A DNA stretch of 64,000 nt from Rhizobium lusitanum. Lineage in GTDB: Bacteria > Pseudomonadota > Alphaproteobacteria > Rhizobiales > Rhizobiaceae. Of the stretch, positions 25,879 to 34,543 are shown piece by piece; positions within the stretch are counted from its first letter, which is position 1, and the number at the start of each line of letters is the position of its first letter. The position numbers were made by a program, and so were the translations under genes. Below the pieces are notes generated by a model. It had not been told where the DNA came from, did not search any database, and was given only the letters and a program-made list of their open reading frames with translations. The stretch covers positions 1 to 64,000 of the forward strand of contig NZ_CP050306.1 in assembly GCF_014189535.1 (NCBI RefSeq). The letters run 5' to 3'.

Positions 25879-25916
25879 CTTAGCGTAGGATTTCGCCCCC
25901 TCCCGCAAACGACCCC
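25879..25916 (-). repeat. Third Tn3-type 38-bp terminal repeat
   Basis: On the minus strand it starts GGGGTCGTTTGCGGGAGG and ends CTACGCTAAG. It is related to, but distinct from, the repeats at 23478 and 24900. Its outer end abuts, and truncates, recombinase copy 2. Confidence 0.7.
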
Positions 25917-26832
25917 ATATTGCCCCACTGGTCGATGCGTCGAAACACCGGGCCGGTGTCGATCTTGGCCTCCGCTAGCCAGTGCTTCAAGGCGATTACC
26001 GGCCGGCCGATCAACACGACGTGTTCGTCATCATCGGCCGTGGTCGTCTTGGTACGGCCGAGATTGACGGTCAGACACGGCAGGAGAGGGGAGACGGCAT
26101 TGCGCGGATCTGCATGCACTGGCTCCTCGTCGACCAGATCCTCGATCCGCAGGCCGGCAACTTCCGATCGCCGGCGGCCGCCGGAGGCGAAGGCAAGGAG
26201 CAGCAATGCCCGATCGCGAATATCGACCAGCCGGTTGCTGGCAGACGTGACGAGCAGTTTTGCCAGGACATCGCCGGTCACTGCCTTTTTGCTCTTGCGG
26301 CGGCGTTGCCGCGCGCAGCGCGCACGGCCAGCCGCAACGCGGTCTTCAGCGATGGCGCCGAGAACGCGCCAGCAAAACCGCGCCAACGCGTCAGGATCGA
26401 CCAGGAGGTCAGGCGCCGGCGCACCGTGTCGGGCGCATGCGGCCCGTCGACCCGCAAAAATCCTTTGCCGCGCAATCCCGCCTCGACCTCGGCCGGCATA
26501 CCGTGGTTCGGATCCTCGGCCCGTTCGACCGGATCCCAGAGGTGATGCGCGACGAATTTCAACAGCAGGCTTTCCGGCGCCGGCCAGGGCAGGGGAGCGC
26601 CGGTAGCAAGCCGGCACCAGGCCTCGAGATAGCCGAGATCGGAAGCCAGCGCCCTGAGCGTGTTGTCGCCCATGCCCTGTTGCGCCAGATGTTTTAAGGT
26701 GGCAACGTCGTCGTCCGTCAGCAGTACGGCCAGCTGATCGCGGCGATCGAAGGGAAGGATCGCGTCGAGCGCATCGAGTTCTTCGGCACGCTTCGAAACG
26801 GCGTTTCCTGAAGGCGACAGGTCAGTGCTCAT
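25917..26832 (-). pseudogene. Tyrosine recombinase, copy 2, frameshifted and 3'-truncated
   Basis: Starts at ATG 26832 (MSTDLSPSGNAVSKRAEEL) and closely parallels copy 1 (19162-20336): ELDALDAILPFDRRDQL, DLGYLEAWCRL, TSWSILTRWRG. A one-base change near 26310 shifts the frame; the core then continues (RALLLLAFASGGRRRSEVAGL, GRTKTTTADDDEHVV) to RRIDQWGN, where the Tn3-type repeat cuts it off. The catalytic HxxR..Y part is lost, so this copy cannot be active. Confidence 0.82.
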
Positions 26833-27243
26833 GCTCGAGTGGCCCAACGATGATGATCCCTTCACCGCGGGCGGCGGTCGCCATTTTCCGGTCGCCGGTC
26901 GCCAAAGGTAAACCTTGGCGTTCTGGCAAGCGCAACATAACTCGCATCGTATGCGGTCAGCGTGTAACGGCTCGCCAGTTCCAGGACGAGGCCGTCTCCT
27001 CCCGATCCCGCATCCTCCAGCGGCAGCCCTCGCAGCTGTGTCATCAGCAGCAGCGGTTCGCCCTGCTTGAGCCGACCACGTCGCTCGGCCACCAGAAACA
27101 GGTTGCGCGTCTCGAACCAGAACAAGGCCGGCACGAGACCCACTGTCGACGCGTATCTCCGACATCAGTCGATCGGCGGCGTCGTGTTGCTCATCGGGAA
27201 GAAACCAGGCGGCGGCGATGGAGGCATCGAGAACGAAGGCCAT
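26822..27243 (-). pseudogene. VapC-type PIN toxin with frameshifts
   Basis: Starts MAFVLDASIAAAWFLPDEQ (first Asp of the PIN site) at 27243. The frame is lost at the short C run 27139-27141 and resumes as LVPALFWFETRNLFLVAERR, YTLTAYDASYVALA; a second shift near 26930 leads to DRKMATAARGEGIIIVGPLE and a stop at 26822. It overlaps the start of recombinase copy 2. Confidence 0.7.
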
Positions 27244-27486
27244 CAGTACGCGTCTTCCTTCATCACGCCATTCGCGGATTTCGTCCTGTGTGGTGACTTG
27301 CCGGCCAGCGCGCTGGGCCTTGATCTCGGCGATCAGCGCATCGACGTCGTTGTCGCGGCGGATGCGCGAAAGCCTGGCGACAGGCGTGTTGCCGCGCGAG
27401 ATGATCACCTCTTCGCCGGCTTCGACTTTCGCCAGCAGCTCCGAGAGATGGGTTTTGGCTTCGGCGACCTTGACGGTAACGGTCAT
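27241..27486 (-). CDS. Phd/YefM-type antitoxin
   Basis: From ATG 27486: MTVTVKVAEAKTHLSELLAK, then VEAGEEVIISRGNTPVARL, the Phd/YefM DNA-binding fold, and a C-terminal helix (QDEIREWRDEGR). In this sequence the frame runs on without a stop into the toxin ATG at 27243; the +1 frame gives TAC-TGA overlapping that ATG, the usual arrangement. The exact C-terminus is therefore uncertain. Confidence 0.8.
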
Positions 27487-27608
27487 GATGGATGTTCTCC
27501 AGAGTTTGTGTCTCTCGTCGAGCAGACGGTGATTTGCAGCGCTTTTCGACATTCTGCGCGATCATATGGCTGCTTTCATAAGTTGGTCAAGCCCTAGACC
27601 ATCTCACT

Positions 27609-27631
27609 ATCGATACTTGATACTTATCGAT
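27609..27631. promoter_or_regulatory. Inverted repeat upstream of the DUF1612 gene
   Basis: ATCGATA (27609-27615) and TATCGAT (27625-27631) are exact inverted copies around a 9-bp spacer, about 80 bp before the next gene and 120 bp after the antitoxin start on the other strand. Operator for either gene is possible. Confidence 0.35.
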
Positions 27632-27710
27632 GGTTATAACACCAACCGACAGTCATACCATGTGGCGAACCATAATATTGTTATAGAGTTCTTGTAGCAA
27701 ATCATTTACC

Positions 27711-28847
27711 ATGAATTCAATGGCTTACGATCTTGCAAAAATCAGCATAATAGCCCTGATGCGGCCGGCTTTCGACGCTGGCACCGCGCTCACCCGTCTG
27801 GATGAACGGATTGCCCGCTCGCCGGTCGGTGAGGGCTGGATTGAGCGCACTCATTTCGCCGACGCCTGTGCCTCGCTGTGGATCGACGGCGAACTCGTTC
27901 ACCTCGAGGACCTGGTCCTCCATGACGCCACAAAAGACATTCGCGCCCCCACGCATGAGCTGACAATCGCCCGCGACGTCCTTCGCACCCGCCGGAGGAT
28001 CGCCGCCCAACTTCCGGGCTGGGCGCTATCGACGGACGGAATCCGCTCGCTGCGGAAAACCTCCGAGATCGGGTCGGGCGGCAGGGACGAGGCGACGACG
28101 GCCGGCGTCATTCAGCCGGCGGTCGCGATCGATCCGGAAGGGGAAGCGGAGGGGGAGGACGCCGACGACATCCAAAATCTGCCCGGCGTCGACTATGCTG
28201 CCATCGATGCGGTGCTCGCGCGATCGGAAGCGGCGATCGAACATGCCAGGAAGCCCGGCCGGGCTCCGGCCGATCCGCTGATCTATGATCTCGACTGGGA
28301 CGAGGATGCCCGGCTCGACGAATGGCGCGGCGTGTTGCGCCAGGCCGAAAACTTGCCGGCAGTGCTGCAGGCGATCGTCGCCCTCAATGCCTGGAATGAG
28401 TTGTCGGTGTTGCAGCATGCACCTTGGCTCGGCCGGCTGTTTTGCGCCTCCATCCTGCGCCAGGCCGGTATCACCACCGGCGCTCATCTTGCCGCCATCA
28501 ATCTCGGCCTGAAAACCATTCCTGTCGATCGGCGCCGCCATCGCGACCGCGAAACCCGGCTGCTCGCGATTGCGCATGGCTTCTTGGCTGTCGCCGAGAT
28601 CGGACTGAAGGAGCATGACCGTCTGGCGCTAGCGAAAACGATGATGGATCGGAAATTGGCGGGGCGCCGCACGTCTTCAAAATTGCCGGAACTGGTCGCG
28701 CTGGTCATGGCCCGTCCGCTCGTATCGGCCGGCATGGTGGCGAAAACACTCGATGTGACGCCGCAGGCGGCGCGGCGGATCGTTTTGGAGCTCGGCCTGA
28801 GGGAGATGACCGGGAGGGGGAGGTTTCGGGCGTGGGGTGTGATGTAG
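27711..28847 (+). CDS. DUF1612 / HTH protein of the rhizobial RHE_PE00001 type
   Basis: 378 residues. N-terminal region with [20 protein letters not shown] and [12 protein letters not shown]; central DUF1612 ([20 protein letters not shown]); C-terminal winged HTH ([29 protein letters not shown]). Several alpha-proteobacterial plasmids carry such Fic-like/HTH proteins; function is not established. The start could be MNSM (27711) or the inner ATG at 27720. Confidence 0.8.
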   Translation: MNSMAYDLAKISIIALMRPAFDAGTALTRLDERIARSPVGEGWIERTHFADACASLWIDGELVHLEDLVLHDATKDIRAPTHELTIARDVLRTRRRIAAQLPGWALSTDGIRSLRKTSEIGSGGRDEATTAGVIQPAVAIDPEGEAEGEDADDIQNLPGVDYAAIDAVLARSEAAIEHARKPGRAPADPLIYDLDWDEDARLDEWRGVLRQAENLPAVLQAIVALNAWNELSVLQHAPWLGRLFCASILRQAGITTGAHLAAINLGLKTIPVDRRRHRDRETRLLAIAHGFLAVAEIGLKEHDRLALAKTMMDRKLAGRRTSSKLPELVALVMARPLVSAGMVAKTLDVTPQAARRIVLELGLREMTGRGRFRAWGVM

Positions 28848-28879
28848 CTCGAGCCGCAGTGTCAATTTCGGAAGAATAA

Positions 28880-29358
28880 TTAACCTGAGAGATCGTGAGG
28901 CAATGCTTCTAGATATGCGCGATATGGTTCTGGAAGGCCGTGATGTGCCGCGCCGTCACGCAGATGTGCAAGATACGCCACATTCGGTAGATGCTTGCCG
29001 TCCTGGGGGGACGCGACATACGTTTCGGTTTCGAGCCACTCGCCATTTAAATTGATGGTCACAGTTCGGCGATTGTACGCGTTTGCCGCTGGTCTCTATC
29101 GTGGCGATACCCTTCGTTCCTATCGAGCGCAGACAGATCTGTGTCCGTAAGCTCCCAAACGACGCCCCAGGTGTCGTGGCCGATTTTCGGCTCGACGGAG
29201 GACACACCGCAACCGCGGTTCTTCGACTTGCGCGGAAAGCAGAGCCCATGATCTGCAAGGTAGCCCAACCCTACGAGCGTCGCCTCGGGGCAGCGTTCCA
29301 TTATCTGCGCGGGATCCATGTTCGAGCCGTAAGCAAAGTAGAGCATGCCACCATCCAT
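28880..29358 (-). pseudogene. Gamma-glutamylcyclotransferase-like gene with one frameshift
   Basis: Starts near 29358 (MDGGMLYFAYGSNMDPAQIM), with the YGSN motif that binds the gamma-glutamyl group. It continues GHDTWGVVWELTDTDLSALDRNEGY, then loses frame at 29091-29092, where one extra C would restore RDPAANAYNRRTVTINLNGEW and the tail YRAYLEALPHDL. Catalytic Glu is expected in DRNEGY. The break is a homopolymer change, so the gene may be intact. Confidence 0.75.
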
Positions 29359-29502
29359 TTCCGTGATGCCACCTACGTTCTTCCAACGCATCGGCTTGGA
29401 AATCAAGGTCATCAGCATGAAGTGAAAGGATGAAAACGATCAGAGCTTCCACGGTTTTGCAGGTGGACGGCGCCGCGGCGCTTCCCGGCTGCTTCACTGC
29501 GC

Positions 29503-30624
29503 TCAGGTCTTACCGCCGACTTCGAAAATCCGCGTAATGGCTGGCAGGCCAAAGCTCAAGTTCCGGTCAATGGCCATATCAGGAACACTCCCCATCGTAT
29601 CCATGCCAGCTGCCGCCAGCGCATCCAGTCGCTTCCGTTGCGCGGGATCAAGTCCTTCAAACCAGACCGGGTCGTAGAAGATGTTCTCGGCGTGCATGGC
29701 AACGAATTGAAGAATTGTAGAGCCAAGGAGATCGAGTGCCATTTCTCGAGCTTGGTTGGCGATCAGTTGACCTGGCGCGTTGGCCTTATCCAACCAGGAT
29801 ATGCAGATGCAGCTTTGACCGTCCGCGACGAAACTCGATACAAGGATCTGTTCCAGCAATTCATCCACATAGCCATTCTGTATCTGTTTCCCATACAGAT
29901 CCGTGAAAGGAGACCATGCCGCCGCGACCATGAAGGGCAGGATCGCGCCAAACTCGATGATCAACGATTGCAGGACGTCGCTCTGCCTCTGAGCCATCGC
30001 CTGCGTAATCCTGTCGTGCGTGTGCTTCAGGTCCTTTCTTGCCAGTTCGTTGCCTTGCTCCATCAGGGCCAGAAGACGTTGAAGCTGGAGCTGTTCGAAA
30101 ATAGATCTGCCCTTGTCAGCACCGCGCAGAGTTTCTCTGAGGTGGGCAGCGGCATTCTTGCCGTAGTATTCGCGGCTCAGAGTCCGGTACGCCACGGCGA
30201 GGCACTGGTCCGCCCTTCCGGCGAAGGGTTCATTTTCGATGCATGAGAACAGTTCGCGATCGTGACCGGCGCAGAACCCATGGAACACCGACGCGTCCGC
30301 GATGCCGATCTCGCCAACCGACAGTCTCCCGCCGTTCTTTGAGAGTTCGGCCGGGTCTGCTCGATATCGTACGACTTTGCCCAACCGTGCGATCTTTGTA
30401 AGATTGGGTCCACGTGATACCGTGTGAGCCTTTATTATCTTGCCCTCACAAGGGCCTAGACCTGCGTCCTGAGCGTAGCACTTCTTTACTTGAAATGCCG
30501 ACCTGTTCGCTGCAACCGCGTCCCAGGGATTGCCCTTCTCCTGAACGCTCCGGTTCAAATGGCATTTCTTGTACTCTACACCCGAGCCGCACCAGCAAGG
30601 GTCATTTCGACCGACGCTTTTCAT
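29503..30624 (-). CDS. SEC-C metal-binding domain protein
   Basis: 373 residues. N-terminal SEC-C zinc site: RNDPCWCGSGVEYKKCH (C10, C12, C21, H22). A second cysteine pair with His (KKCYAQDAGLGPCEGKIIKAH then HGFCAGHD) suggests an HNH-like or other zinc fold. The C-terminal 220 residues are helical and unassigned. SEC-C domains occur as accessory modules in many proteins, including defence-associated ones. It is the first of a run of defence-like genes. Confidence 0.75.
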   Translation of the reverse strand: MKSVGRNDPCWCGSGVEYKKCHLNRSVQEKGNPWDAVAANRSAFQVKKCYAQDAGLGPCEGKIIKAHTVSRGPNLTKIARLGKVVRYRADPAELSKNGGRLSVGEIGIADASVFHGFCAGHDRELFSCIENEPFAGRADQCLAVAYRTLSREYYGKNAAAHLRETLRGADKGRSIFEQLQLQRLLALMEQGNELARKDLKHTHDRITQAMAQRQSDVLQSLIIEFGAILPFMVAAAWSPFTDLYGKQIQNGYVDELLEQILVSSFVADGQSCICISWLDKANAPGQLIANQAREMALDLLGSTILQFVAMHAENIFYDPVWFEGLDPAQRKRLDALAAAGMDTMGSVPDMAIDRNLSFGLPAITRIFEVGGKT

Positions 30625-30735
30625 TTCCCCTCAATTGCCCCCAGGCATAAATCATAAAAACCTACGCGACGCTCAGTACCGGCACTCAAAAGCTTTACTG
30701 GCATTCTGATGCATTTGTACTGGGATGACGATAAC

Positions 30736-31605
30736 TCAGCCCAACGGCCCGGCGAAAACCGCGAAGCGACCAGCAGGCAGATTGAAAACCGTTGAAGTCC
30801 AAGCCGATCGCGACTTCAGCGACACGCCAATAGTGTTTAGGCTGTATGGGCCTTGGAGGTGCAACGTCCTCCAGCGCTTCGACCGTCGCGTGTAGCCGCC
30901 GCCAGATTGCTCTTCTCCGCCCTCGCTGTACCAGGATGTGCTTTCGACCTCGATGATATGGTCGCTAAAAACTCCCTTCCAAAGGGTTCCCTCGAACGGA
31001 TCAATGTACCACAGTTCCTTGAAGCAGAAGGCGTGTGCCCATTTTTCCCAAGGTCTGATTGTATACTTGCGGATGACGAGTCCGGCTGGGGTGGTTTGTG
31101 TACCCTCACGCATTTTGTCGGTTAAGATGCCGAGCCACATAACCGGTACTCCTGCGGCGATATAAGCTTGAGTACGCCGCTCGATCTCGTCGAACAGAAT
31201 CGGTTGGTGCTGAATTTCGATCGCGACCCTATCCCCGTTGGGCGCTGTGATAAGGACATCCGCGCGTCGGTCGCCGCCCGAGGAAAGAACTTCAACCTCA
31301 TAGTCGGCCTGATAGCCACGGCGACGGTAGGTGTCCCTCAGGCAGAGCTTCGACGCAAGATGAGCTTGGGTCTCATCTGACGCCCAGGTGCAATCCGTCG
31401 GCGGCTTGTGCGCGAAATGATGTATGACGATCCGCCCTTTTTTAAGAGTTACCTCGCGCGCGCACTTTGCGCACAAATAGACCGGTCCGCGCTCTGACGC
31501 TGCAGCATCTACTCTCAGACCATCACGATTCGCCGTAAGCATAGGGGAAAGGTATGCTAAATTGTTTCTAGCGTCGACTTGGTGCAGGACATACAGAGCT
31601 TTCAT
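30736..31605 (-). CDS. CoiA-like nuclease
   Basis: 289 residues from ATG 31605 (MKALYVLHQVDARNNLAYLS), or two codons earlier. Zinc-finger-like N-terminus YLCAKCAREV..HHFAH (C45, C48, H62, H66). The nuclease core has QAHLASKLCLRDTYRRRGY, RRADVLITAPNGDRVAIEIQ, the Asp and ExQ of the CoiA variant of the PD-(D/E)xK fold. CoiA helps process DNA in competence, but homologues outside competence loci are probably nucleases of other systems. Confidence 0.75.
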   Translation of the reverse strand: MKALYVLHQVDARNNLAYLSPMLTANRDGLRVDAAASERGPVYLCAKCAREVTLKKGRIVIHHFAHKPPTDCTWASDETQAHLASKLCLRDTYRRRGYQADYEVEVLSSGGDRRADVLITAPNGDRVAIEIQHQPILFDEIERRTQAYIAAGVPVMWLGILTDKMREGTQTTPAGLVIRKYTIRPWEKWAHAFCFKELWYIDPFEGTLWKGVFSDHIIEVESTSWYSEGGEEQSGGGYTRRSKRWRTLHLQGPYSLNTIGVSLKSRSAWTSTVFNLPAGRFAVFAGPLG

Positions 31606-31752
31606 GCACATGAAATTGTACTGTAGGCAGAATGTCGTGCTCTTGCTGGGCGCCCATAGTGAGGACAAAGACTTGCTTAATTTCACGATGCCAGCGCCCC
31701 CTAACAAAGTCAGCGCCTAGAAGGGCGTACCAGCGGTGATCTCAGGGCTTGA

Positions 31753-31784
31753 GTGTCAGAAAAATATAGGCTATTTTCTGACAC
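31753..31784. promoter_or_regulatory. Operator palindrome at the AbiEi start
   Basis: GTGTCAGAAAA (31753-31763) and TTTTCTGACAC (31774-31784) are exact 11-bp inverted copies with a 10-bp spacer, ending directly before the ATG of the antitoxin. AbiEi antitoxins repress their own promoters by binding such repeats. Because the site abuts the ATG, the transcript may be leaderless or the true start may be the ATG at 31821. Confidence 0.7.
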
Positions 31785-32414
31785 ATGAAAACAGCGGCGA
31801 TATCAGTCCCAGCCTTAATTATGAAGCGCGCCCGTGCTGGCGGACGAGGTGGCGTCTTCACGCCCGGCGACTTTTTGGACGTGGCCGCACGGTCGGCTGT
31901 CGACCAAGCCCTTTCCCGGTTGACCAAGAACGGAAAGCTTCGCCGCCTGGCGCGAGGCCTGTACGATTTCCCGAAGGTTCATCCGCAACTGGGTCCGCTT
32001 TCTCCAGCACCTGACGATGTCGCGAAAGCGTTAGCGCGGGAGACCGGATCCCAGGTGCAGATAGCCGGCGCGCGAGCGGCGAATGAACTTGGCTTGTCAA
32101 CACAAGTCCCGGCAAAGAGCTCCTATTTGACAGACGGCCCCTCCCGCCGTGTCGTGCTGGGTAAGCGCGTCGTCGATCTGCGTCATGCCTCGCCCAAGCA
32201 TCTCATTGCCCCGGGCAGTGCCGCGGGTACCGTCGTCCAGGCGCTTCGTCATGTAGGGGCGATAAGGGCCGCCGACGTTGCGCAGATCGCGTCGCGGCGG
32301 TTGTCGGCTAGCGACAAGAAGACGCTTGCATCCAATGCGATCCGGGCCCCTGCTTGGATGCGGCCGACGCTCGTCTCGATCGCCAACACAGCGTCGGGTG
32401 AGATCGATGGATAA
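31785..32414 (+). CDS. AbiEi-type antitoxin (DUF6088)
   Basis: 209 residues. N-terminal winged helix (GGVFTPGDFLDVAARSAVDQALSRL in two parts, then LRRLARGLYDFPK), typical of AbiEi/DUF6088 antitoxins, and a C-terminal antitoxin domain. AbiE pairs are type IV toxin-antitoxin systems conferring abortive phage infection. Its stop overlaps the toxin start by eight bases. Confidence 0.85.
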   Translation: MKTAAISVPALIMKRARAGGRGGVFTPGDFLDVAARSAVDQALSRLTKNGKLRRLARGLYDFPKVHPQLGPLSPAPDDVAKALARETGSQVQIAGARAANELGLSTQVPAKSSYLTDGPSRRVVLGKRVVDLRHASPKHLIAPGSAAGTVVQALRHVGAIRAADVAQIASRRLSASDKKTLASNAIRAPAWMRPTLVSIANTASGEIDG

Positions 32415-33443
32415 GGTGGCTCTTCTTCCAGCCGATGATCGAGCGGCCCTCTTTAGCGAGACGGGCGCTGGCCGAGGCGTAGCCAATACCATCATAGAAA
32501 AGGACTTTTGGGTCTGCTGGACTTTAAAGCGACTTTTCGGCCTGCAGCATAAGGATACCGCTACCCTTGTCTTCAAGGGTGGCACGTCCCTTTCAAGGCG
32601 TTTGGCGCCATCCGCCGTTTCTCCGAAGATATAGATCTGTCTTTCGATCGGACGGAGCTTGGATACACGGGCGACCGCGATCCCGAGCAGGAAGGCATCA
32701 GTAAGAAACAGGCGAACAAGCTTATCGAAGCCATGGTAAGCGATGTCGAGCAGCATATTGCCGAAAAGCTGCTGCCCGCTCTGCGGTCCGCGATTGTCGC
32801 ACAAATCGGCGGGCCGACCAATGGCGAGTGGTCATTGGAAATCGACGGCAACGACGCGCAGACGATTAATTTTCACTATCCGACAGTTCTGGGTACTTCC
32901 GACTATGAAGGCATGGCCTACATCACGCCGCGTGTGAAACTCGAGCTCGGCGCGCGCGGCGATCCGTGGCCCACCGAAGAGAGGGTCATTCGCTCATATG
33001 CGGCGGAGGACTATCCCGACTTCTTCGAAGAGCCTGATAGCACTGTAACCGTTCTCTCCGCGCAACGGACCTTCTGGGAGAAGGCCACAGCGTTGCACGC
33101 GGAGGCCCACCGTCCCGCAGAAACGGCGACACCGCAGTATTTTTCGCGGCACTATTATGATCTGGCAATGCTTCTCGACACCGATGAGGGCAAAGCCGCA
33201 GCCACGGATTTGGGCCTTCTCGCAACGGTGGCAAAGCACAAAGCGACCTTCTTCCGGTCAGGGTGGGCCAGCTATGATACCGCTCGGCCGGGCACGCTGC
33301 GACTGATGCCCAGCGAGGCGCGGATCAAGGATCTGCGTTCTGACTACAGGGCTATGGCGCCGATGATGTTCGATGAAAAGCCTTTGGCTTTCGATGTAAT
33401 ACTTGCACAAATCAGAAAACTACAAGACGCTCTCAATGAATAA
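32407..33443 (+). pseudogene. AbiEii-type nucleotidyltransferase toxin with one frameshift
   Basis: Starts MDKVALLPADDRAALFSE at 32407. Motif I of the nucleotidyltransferase (FKGGTSLS) is in this frame; the EDIDLSFDR metal site is in the next frame. One more A in the A pair at 32595-32596 would join them as GGTSLSKAFGAIRRFSEDID. The remainder (RTFWEKATALHAEAH, RHYYDLAMLL) is the AbiEii C-terminal domain. AbiEii toxins are GTP-dependent nucleotidyltransferases. Either the toxin is inactivated or the sequence has a one-base error. Confidence 0.82.
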
Positions 33444-33574
33444 TCCACCACACGCCACGAGGAGGGGTCATCATCACTCGGTCCAGTCAACTAAACACAA
33501 GCTTCCGACCTTGACTGCCGCAGCCCGGAGGTTGGCGGTACCACAAAACGGTGTTTCGCAAGCTGGCGACGCCC

Positions 33575-34319
33575 ATGGGCGCTAGTTATCCGACTAGGAT
33601 CATTTTGGCTTTTTCGGAGTGGTGGCGTTTGTGCCTTTCCGAAGTGTGGCAAGCACCTAACCTACGATGCGAAGGTGGGCGATGATACGTATGTCGGTGA
33701 GGCCGCCCATATTCGTGGCGAGAAGCCTACGGCAGCGCGCTATGACGCGTCGATGACTGACGCTGAGCGCGATAACGTCCGCAATCTCCTCTATCTCTGT
33801 ACCGATCATCATACGATCATCGACAAGGTCGAGGCCGATTGGCCGACCTCCACTCTTCAGGAATTGAAAGAAAGCCACGAAAACCAAGTCCATCAAGCGA
33901 TGGAAGAAGCCTTTGCGGATGTTGCCTTTCCCGAGTTGCAAAACGCTGTCTCCTGGGTGGCCAAGCAGACGCCGGCGACCAATGGGTCGTTCGACCTGAT
34001 TACGCCTGACGAAAAGATCAAAAAGAACGCGCTCTCGAACGGATCTAGACATATTATCGCCGCCGGCATGACGGCGCGTGCGACTGTCGGCGATTATGTC
34101 GAGGCTGAAGCGCAGCTTGATTCCGATTTTCCGGAGCGGCTGAAGGCCGGTTTCCTCGAAGAATATTATGCGCGGCGTAAAGAAGGTCACAAGGGCGACG
34201 AACTGTTCGAGTTGATGTGTGCCTTCGCCCAACGAGGCCTTAAACGTCAAGCCGATAAGACCGCAGGCATCGCGGTCTTGATCTACCTGTTCGAAATCTG
34301 CGATGTGTTCGAGAAATGA
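33575..34319 (+). pseudogene. HNH-like effector of an ABC-three-component system; probable frameshift near start
   Basis: From ATG 33575 (MGASYPTRIILAF) the frame must shift in the T5 run at 33610-33614 to join RSGGVCAFPKCGKHLTYD and the open frame that ends at 34319. The joined protein has CxxxxC-type cysteines, GEAAHIRG, RNLLYLCTDHHTIID: an HNH-like nuclease fold. The C-terminal part (EYYARRKEGHKGDELFELM) should bind the middle component. Its stop overlaps the next start (ATGA). Confidence 0.65.
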
Positions 34320-34543
34320 TCCTTCCGACAAAACATATTCCGCAAAGTGAAGCGCTGATTGGCGTTGGGGCAACCCTTCTGGCCCAACTGAGTGGACCCA
34401 TGACCGTTTCCGGTCTCTGGGAGCGTCTCCGTTCGGAGCCGAATGTCGGCACGTTCGAGCGCTTCGTCCTCGCCTCCAATCTCCTTTATCTTATTGGCGC
34501 CATCGACATCAAAGACGGGCTCATCGTCAGGACCGTGACATGA
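34316..34543 (+). CDS. ABC-three-component middle component
   Basis: 75 residues: a winged-helix-like small protein (LIGVGATLLAQLSGPMTVSG, FERFVLASNLLYLIGAIDI). This size and the position between an HNH effector and a DUF2326 ATPase match the ABC-3C middle component (MC6-like). It overlaps both neighbours by four bases, so the three genes are translated together. Confidence 0.75.
   Translation: MILPTKHIPQSEALIGVGATLLAQLSGPMTVSGLWERLRSEPNVGTFERFVLASNLLYLIGAIDIKDGLIVRTVT

Noticed and set aside
23478..25916. One complete Tn3-family transposon
   Set aside because: No tnpA gene, resolvase in two pieces on opposite strands, and flanks TTATT and ATATT differ; treated as remnants plus a cassette.
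26278..27552. 424-residue ORF combining an antitoxin, a PIN toxin and a recombinase
   Set aside because: The parts match three separate families and the frame passes through shifted, non-native segments; read as three genes with indels.
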